Shown here: positions 10,093 through 19,330 of the stretch, piece after piece
Layout: the number at the start of each line of letters is the position of its first letter
Numbering within the stretch: position 1 is the stretch's first letter
DNA from: Priapulus caudatus
Taxonomy: Eukaryota > Priapulida > Priapulimorpha > Priapulimorphida > Priapulidae
Assembly (NCBI RefSeq): GCF_000485595.1
Contig: NW_014578379.1
Location: 7,224-33,511 of the forward strand
Direction: 5' to 3'
DNA length: 26,288 nucleotides
Made by a program: the position numbers and the translations under genes
Notes under the pieces: generated by a model
The model's input: only the letters and a program-made list of their open reading frames with translations
Database searches by the model: none
Told to the model about the DNA's origin: nothing

Positions 10093-10510
10093 GGTCACCG
10101 CCGAACAATCACGTTCGGGCAGCTAGCGCCATCTGGTGTTCGGGACACGCGAGCGTGCATGAGGCTTCAGCCGCGTCGGCCGACTCCGGCGCAGCGGCGG
10201 CGAGCATTATAGAGCCGCAGCACCAAGCGGCCCAAGCAGCCAGCCAAACACAACGCGCGGGAAGCTCCCATCCAGCTGGGCAGCGGAGGCACGTCGGTCG
10301 CCAAGCGAGCCGCGCGGGCAGCCCGCGCTAAGCTCGCGATGCGTTGTCGGACGCGAGGACGTGGCGAGCAGCGCGCACCGCGCGCGCCCTCTGGAAAGCC
10401 GGCGCAGGCCGGTTGCGGGAGACGTCGAGGTTGCGATGGAGCGACGCCATGACGCTGTGGAACGTCGTCGGGGAGTTCGGCAATGCCGCTGTTCCCACTG
10501 AGACTTCAGC
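10093..10510 (-). pseudogene. Indel-broken copy of the LRR exon
   Basis: Counterpart of 4147-4547, with acceptor and donor still visible (TTGTTCAG, GTGAGG). Several one-base insertions shift the frame repeatedly. I take these as sequencing errors, so this is not evidence of a biological pseudogene. Confidence 0.75.
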
Positions 10511-11191
10511 CTGAACAACGCGCGCAGCACGCGTCAGTGAGTTAAGTCATGTGACAGCCGTGAAGTATGGTGCTCTCTACTATCGGCGCGATGCGTTAAT
10601 TCCTTTTTTATAAAGCGTAAATGAAAGTTAATTTAAAGTAAACAACTTGTGTACGTAATGGCGAAATAAACACTGAAATAAAAGTATTAAAATCGATAGA
10701 AAACTTCAATGTAACATGAAGAAAGAGATGCACGCTTCATACTATATTTATTTCTACTACTATGCATCTGGCATCGGCTTAAATAACATTTTTCATAAAC
10801 AAATAAGTACTTAAATTGCTGACTTCTACACAATATTACACTGAATAATAACAACCACTGAAAAAAAGTGGTAGCAATCGCGATGTAGATAACGAAAGAG
10901 GCCCAGGCGTTTCAGTTCACACAGCCAACCAACGCCCCAAAGTCAAAAGTGAGCTTGCCGTGGTGCCCTCAAACATCAACCCATAAACCATCTCAGCTCT
11001 AAACACTCTCACTACATGCACGACATAACAAATAATAACTGGTTAAAGAACCATGAAAACAAATGACGCCATACGAACTATTGCACGGACACATATTATA
11101 CGCCAATCCACAGCTATCGCCCACATTCAACGGAAATCTCAACAGACAACGTACGTTAACGCCGCGGGACTATCCGGTATACACTCTCAAC

Positions 11192-11376
11192 CTGACGATC
11201 AACGGTGCGGGAGCAGTAGAGAGACAGCGCCAACGCTGGTGTAGCCGTTCTCCGCCGACAGTATGTCGTCTGCGCTTGCGACAGGGCAGTTGTAGCGCGA
11301 CTTGTGCTGAGCGCCGAGAACTTTACCAGCTGCGCCCGCTATGTGCATGCTGTGCCCGAGCTTCCGTCAGCCGCCT
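11192..11376 (-). pseudogene. Indel-broken copy of exon 5185-5357
   Basis: Same exon with extra bases; the reading frame is lost several times and the donor is altered. Likely an assembly or sequencing artefact. Ends are approximate. Confidence 0.7.
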
Positions 11377-11974
11377 GCAGCGAAAACAACAAGTGAACGT
11401 CAAAACGATATACCGAAATGCCACAAATAAGCTTCGCAACTCCTGAAAGTTTTTTACAAATTTGTTTCCATCTCCAGTTTGAAGATTATGATGCGGAATC
11501 TATCTTAGCAAAATAATATTACATAGCGCTGAATTCTATGTATACTAGGATGTAGGTGACATGTGACATAACACTAGGCTGCAGTTATAAATGAAAATGA
11601 TATACCACTGGTAACATCTGTACAAAAATGCAGTGTAACCAAATATGAGAGTAGCACGTGAATTATATATATCACCTACAAAGTGAAGTTGTACTATACG
11701 ATATACGTGTAACTATATATACAACATATGTACATATATTTACAACATAAATGTAACACATATCACGACATACAGTGTGACCCTATATATATACCACATT
11801 ACAACATGCCATTATATAATATTGCTATATGTGTAACATATATACCAACATACATGTAACAGATATAGACTAATTATATAATGCGCACCTATTAATTATC
11901 TGATTACACATAATCAGGAGTTTTCATAATATCACATGATGACAACATTCCTGCGCTGCTTCTGTGTCACACAC

Positions 11975-12116
11975 CTCAGAGTATTGATCCTGGCGCGTGG
12001 TCATAGTCGTGTTCCAGAGACCTTGCACGATGTCTCTGTACGTACTCACAAACAAGAGAACATACTCAGGCACTGTCCACATACAGCCTCACCATGACGG
12101 ACGATTCTCGTGAAAC
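11975..12116 (-). pseudogene. Indel-broken copy of exon 6109-6246
   Basis: Same exon with small indels. The donor GTGTGTG is intact. The acceptor region reads CCTGAG instead of GTCTAG. Likely artefactual. Confidence 0.7.
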
Positions 12117-12459
12117 CTCAGGACGATGCGAGCAAACATGAATTAATTCTTCGACGATTCAGTTAACCTTATGGCTGCGCGTTATTATTCGTGTATTTAG
12201 TGTATGTCCGTATGTACACTGAACTATAATAGTGTTACCGTATCGAGTGTAATCGTCGTCATTTCCATAACCAATCCTTCGTCCTAGACTGTAGCACCAC
12301 CTACAACAAGAGAAGGTTCTCACTGTAGGGAACTGCAGCTTTTGTTCGATAATCTAACTAAATTTGTAGAGGCCTAACTGATATGGCACAATAATTCTCC
12401 TCATAGTCATAGGAACTTAATTATGAAACACCTATTGTTAAAATAACACATTATAACTG

Positions 12460-12720
12460 CCACCACTATCACCATCACTCATTATCTATTGTCATCACCA
12501 ACATATTATTGATATCACTAAACATTTATTATTGTTCATCACCCCACACTAATCGAACATTATCATAGTTGTTATTATTCATATTGTTTCATCAACATAA
12601 ATCATCCAAAAAATTCCCCATCATCATCTCATCAGCATCATCAAATCATCATAATCATCATCATTCATTATCATCATCCATCCCATCATCGCTAGCAGCC
12701 ATCATCATTATCTCCATTCC
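12460..12720. repeat. ATC/ATT-rich repeat, noisy copy
   Basis: Counterpart of 6575-6810 with many indels. Confidence 0.8.
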
Positions 12721-12780
12721 ATGAACAAACCGAGATTCATTGAGCCAAGAACTGCGTGGTAGCATTACAGGGAGGCGTAC

Positions 12781-12896
12781 ATCTCTGTGACCAGCACGAC
12801 ACGCAGTAGAACCAGACATCAGCCCAGCAGCCCGAGGCAAACGGATGTCTCGACAGTCGCAGTTATAGCCATCCATATCTATGAAATGCTCGGCAC
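12781..12896 (-). pseudogene. Indel-broken copy of exon 6874-6989
   Basis: Same exon with acceptor CTTTTCAG kept. Extra and missing bases break the frame. Past the acceptor the two copies diverge after CCTGAAAAGA, which marks the end of the duplicated block. Confidence 0.7.
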
Positions 12897-12942
12897 CTGA
12901 AAAGAAACGATAGTTTGAGAATGTAGTTTGACCAGATTCGAA

Positions 12943-12943
12943 A

Positions 12944-12974
<31 letters not shown>

Positions 12975-13055
12975 AGCTGCTCTATCTCCTGCCTCTCGGC
13001 CCTCTCTGCCTCTGCCTCTGCCTCGCCTCTGCTCTGTCTCTGTTCTCTGGCTCTG
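12943..13055. repeat. CT-rich low-complexity tract ending at the gap
   Basis: A CTCTCT run passing into CTGCCTCTGCCT-type sequence and stopping at the N run. Confidence 0.85.
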
Positions 13056-13080
13056 NNNNNNNNNNNNNNNNNNNNNNNNN
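13056..13080. other. Assembly gap of 25 Ns
   Basis: Exactly 25 Ns. A small fixed-size gap of this kind is a placeholder whose true length is unknown, commonly left by gap-filling software when two extended ends do not join. Confidence 0.95.
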
Positions 13081-13198
13081 CAAGGCAACCGCGGCGTTGC
13101 CCGCCGGAAATAAGCGCTCGTTGAATAAGTAATGTAAAAAATGTGAAACAGTAAAATACCCAAAAATATATCTATCTATCTATCTATCTATCTGTCTT

Positions 13199-13238
<40 letters not shown>

Positions 13239-13770
13239 TCCATTATGTATACATGCATGTATAGTAACGCAATGTAAACGCGCATTGTCAAAGTGAATCC
13301 CGTTTTCAGTATTTAATGCTGCTACAGGGCCCGTTTATTTAGTGTTGCTGCAAGGTGGCATTGATTTAATGCTGCTGCAGGGGCCAGTATATTTTCGTTT
13401 TTTCCGTTTTTTGCTTAGATAACCTCGAAGGTCAAACCCAATGTGCCATGACATTCAGCACCAAAATTTACCCCTACTGTCCATCTTGACATCTCTAGAG
13501 TGCTCCGTATTGATTTGCATCGAGAACAGACAAAGAGACACACATTCACAAATACGTATTAGATATGCATGCACACACGTAAGTATGTGATTTTTAATGC
13601 TAAACAAGAACAGAAAAGAACCTAACGTGCGTGCACACTCATCATCATCACACGCGCGCGCACACACACACCACCGGATTGATTCGTTCTTCATCCCCAG
13701 ATGGCGCCACGCACGATAAGACCTCGCACGCGCTCACATAGACACGTACCTTGTCTTCCCGGCGCCCCCT

Positions 13771-13773
<3 letters not shown>
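13081..13773. repeat. Duplicate block ending in 24 bp of the Roc exon
   Basis: Second copy of 3153-3886 and of 19245-19870. It includes the TATC/TGTC run at 13170-13240. Bases 13750-13773 are the 3' 24 bp of the Walker A exon on the minus strand, with the donor GTACGT intact. At CCTAGG it switches into a CT run instead of the rest of the exon. Confidence 0.82.
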
Positions 13774-13826
<53 letters not shown>

Positions 13827-13895
13827 CTCTCTCTCTCTCTTGCCTCCCCTCTCTCCCCCCTCTCTCTCGGTCTCTTCCCCACCCTCTCTTTCTCT
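13774..13895. repeat. CT dinucleotide run
   Basis: Nearly pure CT repeat followed by CCCTCTCTCCC-type sequence. It starts directly after CCTAGG of the truncated Roc exon copy. Confidence 0.9.
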
Positions 13896-14133
13896 CTTTT
13901 TTTGCAATCCATACCAGACATCATAAAATCAATCAGACTCAAAATGATTAACTATTCGAAATATAGTTAATAACAAATATACATCAAATAGAAAAGTTAT
14001 AATATTACAATAATATGCAGTATAAATTATTATTACAATTATGATAATTAATTTAATAAAAAACAATCTAAATTATCTAAGCCCATCAAGTTCACTCAGC
14101 AGACACTCTGTGTTGCAGTTTGCCGGCTCTCAC

Positions 14134-14319
14134 CCTTGTGAGCACACAGGAAGTTGATCGTCTGCCGCCGCAGGTCGCCGACGGCGCGTCGGCATGGATA
14201 CGTCAGCAGCGACGCATCCACGGCGGCCGGAAGCAGTGCAAACAGCAGGCTGTCCGTGTCTAGCGAGTAGAACGCCCGCTCCAGCCTAGCTGCACTCTCG
14301 CGCACCAACACTGCCAGCA
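14134..14319 (-). CDS. Internal exon, unrecognised helical domain (MBT-LRR-Roc gene)
   Basis: A 186-bp exon with acceptor GTGTTTCAG and donor GTGAGAG, about 62 residues. It begins LAVLVRESAARLERAFYS and ends TINFLCAHK. The regular spacing of Leu, Ala, Val and Phe suggests several amphipathic helices. The entry phase (two bases) fits the 14536-14632 exon and makes the Val of NPLV. Exit after one base fits 6874-6989. I cannot place it in a family. Confidence 0.78.
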
Positions 14320-14535
14320 CTGAAACACGCAGCGCAGTAATGGAAAGATTTTTTTGGCATAAAAATTAAAGATAACAATCATTAAGCAATAATAATAATG
14401 CATAATTAATAATTATGAAAACATATTAATAAGTAATAATAAGTAATTAATTAACAATTATAGTGCAAATATGTATTAATAACAAATAGGTAAACACTAA
14501 CTGTAACATGGTGAAGAACTACGATGTCATCTTAC
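14320..14535 (-). other. Intron of the MBT-LRR-Roc gene
   Basis: Short AT-rich intron; nothing else seen. Confidence 0.7.
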
Positions 14536-14632
14536 CTAGTGGGTTGATTCGACCTGACATGAAGCTGCATGCTGACACAGACAGGCCATATTTCAGGTAG
14601 GATGGGTCATGCTTACAGTGCAAGTGTTGCTC
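14536..14632 (-). CDS. Short internal exon (MBT-LRR-Roc gene)
   Basis: A 97-bp exon with acceptor ATATAATAG and donor GTAAGATG, an excellent splice site. It encodes 32 residues: EQHLHCKHDPSYLKYG, then LSVSACSFMSGRINPL. Entry in phase 0 follows the 15260-15345 exon; exit after one base fits 14134-14319. A shorter alternative uses the acceptor TGTGTCAG about 45 bp further in, with the same frame. The function of this segment is unknown. Confidence 0.65.
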
Positions 14633-14740
14633 CTATTATATAAATACATAAGCGTACATGAAGATGTATTACGCACTTCAACCAACATGAACAGACGTGG
14701 TTCTCGTTTGTAATGCAAAAGAGCATTCAAAAACATTACG

Positions 14741-15028
14741 CGCGCACACACACACACACGCACACACCCGCACGCACGCACACACACGCACGCACACACA
14801 CGCACACGCACGCACACACACACATGCACACACGCACACGCACACGCACACGCACGCACGCACACACATCCGCACATGCATGCACACGCACACACGCACG
14901 CACGCATGCGCACACACGCACGCATGCACGCACGCACGCATGCACACTCACACACACATCCACCCATGCACGCGTACACGCACGCACGCACGCACGCTCA
15001 CACACACATCCACACATGCGCACGCACA

Positions 15029-15059
<31 letters not shown>

Positions 15060-15186
15060 TCACACACACATCCACACATGCGTGCGCACACGCACGCATG
15101 CACGCATGCATGCTCACACACACATCCACACATGCGCGCACACGCACGCACACACGCACGCACGCACCCATACACACACGCTCGCA

Positions 15187-15213
<27 letters not shown>
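14741..15213. repeat. CACG/CACA microsatellite with longer-period structure
   Basis: About 470 bp of CACG, CACA and CATG units. The CA-rich tract CTCACACACACATCCA recurs four times, about 60-65 bp apart. The His/Thr/Arg and Cys/Val/Arg frames across it on both strands, including the 194-residue one, are repeat translation and not genes. Confidence 0.92.
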
Positions 15214-15217
<4 letters not shown>

Positions 15218-15259
15218 GATACAGACGAGACTATTCCGTAAAAAGAGAAGGTTACATAC

Positions 15260-15345
15260 AGGATTTGTGAACAGTTCATAAGCAGCAGGTACGGCACCAC
15301 ATTCTGCTAAGTAGTCTGTCCAACTGAAGCCATCATTTGCGCAAC
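15260..15345 (-). CDS. Internal exon: N-terminal arm of a further MBT repeat
   Basis: An 86-bp exon with acceptor GTTCTAG and donor GTATGT. It encodes CANDGFSWTDYLAECGAV followed by PAAYELFTNP. The pattern FxWxxYLxExxxxxAxxxLF is the usual arm that opens an MBT repeat. It follows the APKG end of the preceding MBT core, as expected in tandem MBT proteins. The expected GMKLE core of this second repeat does not follow in the next exon, so the second repeat is either incomplete or its core exon is missing. Entry (two bases) and exit (phase 0) fit the neighbours. Confidence 0.8.
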
Positions 15346-15364
15346 CTAGAACAAGCAGAGCAGC

Positions 15365-15905
15365 AAGAATACATCATTCCTTACTCATGGTGAATAACTT
15401 GCCAAGCGATACATGCATTCCTTATTCAGTGCGTGAATAACGTGCTAGAATACATCGATTCCTTACTCTGGTTGGAATTAACTGCAGAATACAGCATTCC
15501 TACTCGATGCCGGGGAGCAAGATCCACCACAGCTACCGCGGGGGAGCGGGGAAGCAGCTGTCTGAGGTGATGTGTGGGAATAGTAACTGCCAAGGATACA
15601 CTTCATTATCCTTCACTCAGGTGATAAAATGCAAGAAACACATTCGCTTATCAAGTGGGAATGAACTGCGGACAGGATCCGTAAACTCGCGGGTACTCAT
15701 GTGTGAATAACGGCAAGAATACATCATCGCTTACTCTGTGGAAAACTGCAAGAATATACATCATTCCTCTACTCATGGCTGAATAAACAGCAAGAATACA
15801 TCATTCCTTACTCATGGTGAATAACTGCAAGAATACATCATTCCTTACTCATGGTGAATAACTGCAAGAATACATCATTCCTTACTCATGGTGAATAACT
15901 GCAAG
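15365..15905. repeat. 37-bp tandem repeat
   Basis: Head-to-tail units of 37 bp with core GAATACATCATTCCTTACTC and ATGGTGAATAACT. The last four units (about 15780-15905) are nearly identical and those further left are more diverged. A plus-strand frame across 15507-15710 is a product of diverged units. Confidence 0.9.
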
Positions 15906-15949
15906 CTGAACAACGTATTAGCCAGCGAGCCATGCAGCTGTGATTTGCA

Positions 15950-16125
15950 CGGTCAGTTTTGAAACTGCACGGCCAAAAAAGTAAAAAAAAAAAACAAATT
16001 CCGGGGGTGGGGCCCCCGTGCCTCCCACCAATGAGAGGGGGGGGAGAACCCCCTCTCATACTCCTCCCAGTGAATGCCTACGGCGGTCTTGCATGGCTGA
16101 GACACACACAAAATTGCACTCCCAA
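15950..16125. mobile_element. Possible non-autonomous transposon remnant
   Basis: Contains an A-rich run, then CCGGGGGTGGGGCCCCCGTG, and a G run facing a C run, which could fold. It is reminiscent in composition of the hAT-type MITE at 5571-5748, but I find no clear inverted ends or target duplication. It lies in the intron between the exons at 16322 and 15345. Confidence 0.3.
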
Positions 16126-16321
16126 ATATTTTTTCTGCACTTCCACAATACTCATTCCTGGCTAATACCCTGAAGCTGAATGCAATCTGTCCTAAACAAT
16201 TCAACCCTTCTTAACACTTCTTTTACACACTCTGATAAAATCCTTCGATAATAGAAACGATGACAATCAGAGGAAGTGGTATCAAGGGATAAGTGGAGAC
16301 GATACAACAACGACAACGGAC

Positions 16322-16410
16322 CTTTAGGGGCTTGCAGGGTACCACCCTGGGCAGCAACAAATCCCAGCGGGTGAATGTCTTTATCGTCTGGCGCACATCG
16401 ATAGTTGAAG
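16322..16410 (-). CDS. Internal exon: C-terminal half of the MBT core
   Basis: An 89-bp exon with acceptor TTTACACTCAG and a weaker donor GTCCGT. Joined in phase to 16724-16872 it reads FDGWSDNFNYRC, then APDDKDIHPLGF, VAAQGGTLQAPKG. This matches the second half of the MBT fold: FDxWxxxYDYW, then DIHPVGW, then a PP/PxG turn. Here the usual aromatic YDYW is NYRC and the Trp of HPVGW is Phe. MBT repeats bind mono- or dimethylated lysine on histones through an aromatic cage, so these changes may affect that pocket. Confidence 0.9.
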
Positions 16411-16723
16411 CTGAGTGTAAACAGACGAAAATTCAATTTCACTGCAGAACAACAACATCAAACATGTCAAAAGAGCAGTACTTTTACGGTGTCTCCAAAG
16501 CCATATTGCTCAAGCATATTGACATTACTCTTGGATTTTTGGATTTGATTATCTAGCACTGTAAGGATTGTTTTAAGGTGTTTATTTTCATTCTCAATTA
16601 GTTTTATTCGGCCAAGGATTCTTTCAAGGGTATATTTCATATATTCATACTGAACCCTGATTGGCTACAGCTGCCTGTCAATCATGCAGGGCAGATAAGT
16701 CGACGGTTCGGTCGTAACCTTAC

Positions 16724-16872
16724 TTGTCGCTCCATCCGTCAAAGTAAAGCTCGAGAGATGCATCGGGGTTGACGTCGTGGACGGTGGCGACGCACGTCAG
16801 ATGTGGATTCTTCCTGTCCAGTGCCTCTAGCTTCATTCCCTTCTCAAAACCCGCCACGCGCGATAGTGTGCC
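16724..16872 (-). CDS. Internal exon: N-terminal half of the MBT core
   Basis: A 149-bp exon with acceptor GTGTGTAG and donor GTAAGG, about 50 residues. It encodes GFEKGMKLEALDRKNPHL followed by TCVATVHDV and LELYFDGWSD, the hallmark of the MBT (malignant brain tumor) domain seen in L(3)mbt, Scm and SFMBT proteins. These are chromatin readers in the nucleus. The codon split at the donor is completed by 16322-16410. Entry is phase 0 after 17104-17223. Confidence 0.92.
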
Positions 16873-16980
16873 CTACACACACATACATACACACACACAT
16901 AATTATACATATACATGTGTATACATGTGTATATATATCAAGTGATATATATCAAGTATATGTATATATATATATAAAAG
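16873..16980. repeat. CA and TA low-complexity tract
   Basis: CACACATACA run followed by ATATACATGTGTATACATG and TATA units, directly upstream of the MBT exon acceptor. Confidence 0.8.
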
Positions 16981-17103
16981 GAATCGTAAGGATATTAATT
17001 ACATGCTAAATACTACTATATTTGATTTACGAACAGCAAACACACTTCCTCTTAGACACACATCGCCCTCTCTGTGCAGTTCTCTATGTCGGGTTATGTT
17101 CAC

Positions 17104-17223
17104 CTCGTATGATGAGTTCCTGAAAGTCGCCGCGGCGCCGGCCGCCAGGGTCACGCGAAGGTCGGCTAGCAGACGCTCCTCCTGCCGTGCGTTCTCATAG
17201 GGCAGTCTAGCGGCAGCAACCAC
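17104..17223 (-). CDS. Internal exon, GOLD-like C-terminal strand region (tentative)
   Basis: A 120-bp exon with acceptor CCACTACAG and donor GTGAAC, exactly 40 codons, phase 0 at both ends. It encodes VVAAARLPYENARQEERLL then ADLRVTLAAGAAATFRNSSYE. The ending resembles the last strands of a GOLD domain (G-x-Y-x-L-x-F-D-N-S-Y). The resemblance is weak and rests on pattern only. It directly precedes the MBT core, where an MBT arm would normally be expected. Confidence 0.75.
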
Positions 17224-17314
17224 CTGTAGTGGATCATGTATATATATATCAATGGTTCATAATAGAGATCCGATAATCCGATAATCCGATAATCTCTATT
17301 ATGATATATTGATA

Positions 17315-17420
17315 TATACGTGTGTGTGTGTGCGTGTGCGTTTGTGCGTGTGTGCGCGTGTGCGTGCGCATGTGTGTGTGTGTATGTATGTACATGTGTG
17401 TGTGCATGCATGCATGCGTG
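17315..17420. repeat. GTGC/GTGT microsatellite
   Basis: GTGTGTGTGC, then GTGCGTGTGC, then TGCATGCATGC. Just left of it, AATCCGATAATCCGATAATC is a short tandem repeat. A pair of TCTATTATGA/TCATAATAGA arms around it (17257-17266 and 17294-17303) can form a hairpin. Confidence 0.85.
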
Positions 17421-17879
17421 CTGTGTACATCCTAACTAAGTACTACACCATAATTCCATCGTAAGTACAGCATAATTACATCATAAATACACCATATATG
17501 TACACAGTAGGTAAATTGCAAGTACATTTGCACATTATGTGAAAGTGTCAATGACACTGTAGCTCACCTTGAGTGTGATTGAAGAGGGAGGGGGGATATA
17601 TAAAGCAAGAGTACGTATATATGGGCGAACTCCCATTATATAGCATATCTCCCATTATATACTCTTGATAATGATATATGCATAAGTTTTGATGCGAAAA
17701 TAAATGTTTCAGATCTGAAAATCTGAAATCTTGACGAGAGATGGCGCTACGCCTAAATGATCGCCATTTTGGCTTTCGAATATCGCGCAAATAAAAACAA
17801 TAAAATATTCCAGTCAAATTACTGTAACGAAGAATCTAAAACACAATATTACACGTATATAGGTATGATTGTAGAGTTG

Positions 17880-18556
17880 TTGACCAGTTAGACGAAATAA
17901 ACGTAATAGGACGTTGTCATCTCTCCCATAGGAGTAACAACTGTTTTGGGGCTAGCCTTACACATTCACATACCAAAATTTAACAAAATCAAATTAATTT
18001 AGATGGCCATTTCCATTTTTGCCAAAAAGTAGACGTGGCTCGAAAGTAGGTCGACTGGCGTGCTCCAAAATAGGACGTTCAAACCTCTCCCATAGTGGTA
18101 GCAACTGCATGCAATTTGAAACATGGGGGTCAAACGGTTCTCGAGTTATCGTTGACCGTAGGCAGGCACTGAAATGCATAGTGAAATTGCCAAAATCTAC
18201 CTAAATTGCATAATTTAAAAAAATATATCAAAACCTGTGTGATATGTTTTGGGGCCAGTCCTCATTCGTTCACATACCAGAAATGAGCAGAATTAACCCA
18301 TTGAACCTGAACTGACTTGTGGCCATTTCCATTTTTGCCAAAAAGTGGACGTGGCTCGAATGTAGGTCAACTGGCGTGCTCCAAAATAAGACGTTCAAAG
18401 CTTTCCCATAGGAGTAACAACCATATGCAATTTGAAACATGTGGGTCAAACAGTTCTTGAGTTATCGTTGACCGTAGCCAAATGTTGACGGACGTACGAT
18501 ATGGACGACACCCCATAGCAATAGCTCATCTTGACGATGTCAAGGCGAGCTAAAAA
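17880..18556. mobile_element. Two tandem transposon-like units with a terminal hairpin
   Basis: Two direct units of about 300 bp. Shared parts include CCATTTCCATTTTTGCCAAA (about 18005 and 18324), CTGGCGTGCTCCAAAATA, CAATTTGAAACATG and GAGTTATCGTTGACCGTA. The right end (18522-18552) is a 14-bp stem, TAGCTCATCTTGAC against GTCAAGGCGAGCTA, with a 3-base loop, 12 of 14 paired. The end sequence CATAGCAATAGCTC... GAGCTAAAA resembles non-autonomous elements common in marine invertebrate genomes. No transposase. The unit abuts the donor of the 18565-18662 exon. Confidence 0.75.
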
Positions 18557-18564
18557 TGTCGTAC

Positions 18565-18662
18565 CCTGTCGTCCACGTGAACCTCCACGACGTAATGCGG
18601 TGCTGCCACCAGTGGAGGATCCATCACGGACTCGCCATTATGGGATGCCATGCTGGAGTCAC
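18565..18662 (-). CDS. Internal exon, linker or beta strand (MBT-LRR-Roc gene)
   Basis: A 98-bp exon with acceptor GAGCGGCAG and donor GTACGAC, about 33 residues: DSSMASHNGESVMDPPLVA then APHYVVEVHVDDR. The first half is polar and loop-like; the second looks like a beta strand. It leaves in phase 0 into 17104-17223. Its entry (two bases) needs an upstream exon ending one base into a codon. That holds if the upstream exon ends at 18900. Confidence 0.65.
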
Positions 18663-18899
18663 CTGCCGCTCCCTAGACGTGTGAATGTAAGCGACTAGTG
18701 AGGGAGTTAGCTGGGATCACACGGTTATGCATGTTTCTATTGCAAGCTCACCCTAGCATGGAATATATGAAAGATATGACACCATGCAACTGTATTGACA
18801 TTATGTTATGAATCCATTCATGCCCAATCTTCTCAATTCTCAATCTCCATTCTCAATTCCTTTCTCTCCTCCTTTCTGTGTATATATATATATATATAC

Positions 18900-19108
18900 C
18901 TACATATATGCAGAAATATTTCATAATCTCTGGCATGAAGGAGAGCTCTACCTCTGTTGTTATGCTCCACTCTACAATGCTTCCACGCTCGACAGCAGTG
19001 GGCATGACGCGGGATGACACCGAATCCCTCGCTGCCTGCTGTTCCGCCGGCGATGTCACCTCTACGTGACCTTTGTTCGGATCCAAGGACATTCTAACCT
19101 TCCCTTCG
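18900..19108 (-). CDS. Internal exon, GOLD-like beta region (tentative)
   Basis: Acceptor GCATTTTAG. The exon encodes EGKVRMSLDPNKGHVEVTS, then VERGSIVEWSITTEVELSF. The pattern RGSxVxWxxxTExxxxF resembles early strands of GOLD domains, as in SEC14-like and FYCO1 proteins, but only weakly. Two donors are possible. GTATAT at 18899 gives phase 1 and fits the next exon; GTAGAG at 18951 gives phase 0 and does not. I chose the first. Its entry phase (one base) fits 22125-22315. By chance it would also fit the misplaced Roc exon beside it, but the product lacks Roc features. Confidence 0.62.
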
Positions 19109-19153
19109 CTAAAATGCATAAATATGTATAATATCATGCAGGAGTGAACGCAC

Positions 19154-19244
19154 ATATACTAGATTCAGATCTCTAACATGTACTAGCTAAATATCTTCCA
19201 AGTCGTTTATGCAATGTCAATGCAGTACCCAAGAAAGCGATATA
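19154..19244. repeat. 91-bp direct repeat, left copy
   Basis: Starts ATATACTAGATTCAG and ends AAGAAAGCGATATA; repeated at 21656-21746. The two copies bracket the segment that carries the last LRR exon and the Roc exon. The sequence is best read as one intron locus split by an inserted, misplaced segment. Confidence 0.9.
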
Positions 19245-19290
19245 AAAATACCCAAAAATATATCTATCTATCTATCTATCTATCTGTCTT

Positions 19291-19330
<40 letters not shown>

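Larger units (their letters stand above)
9885..12906. repeat. Noisy second copy of 3887-6996
   Basis: Collinear with 3887-6996 through all four exons and the introns, but with frequent single-base insertions that break every frame. It lacks the hAT-type insertion present at 5571-5748. The density of indels in exons and introns alike, without base substitutions to match, points to uncorrected long-read sequence rather than a decaying gene copy. The insertion difference suggests that the reads come from the other haplotype. Confidence 0.82.

Noticed and set aside
10093-12896. A decayed paralogous gene copy
   Set aside because: Introns match as well as exons, and the changes are nearly all single-base indels. 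This fits unpolished sequence of the same locus better than an old duplication.
14697-15281. Long plus-strand frame of 194 residues rich in His, Thr and Arg
   Set aside because: It is the translation of the CACG/CACA microsatellite; similar frames are open on both strands and in several phases.
14741-15905. CRISPR-like array
   Set aside because: The repeats are simple head-to-tail satellites without unique spacers, in an animal-type locus.
16152-16442. A 96-residue minus-strand frame as a transposon protein
   Set aside because: Only the part up to 16322 is coding, as the second half of an MBT core; the rest is intron read-through.
18900-19108. Reading this exon as the continuation of the Roc domain after the Walker A exon
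   Set aside because: The phase happens to fit, but the product lacks the DxxGQ switch motif. The same exon also fits in phase after 22125-22315, which is the consistent order once the misplaced segment is removed.
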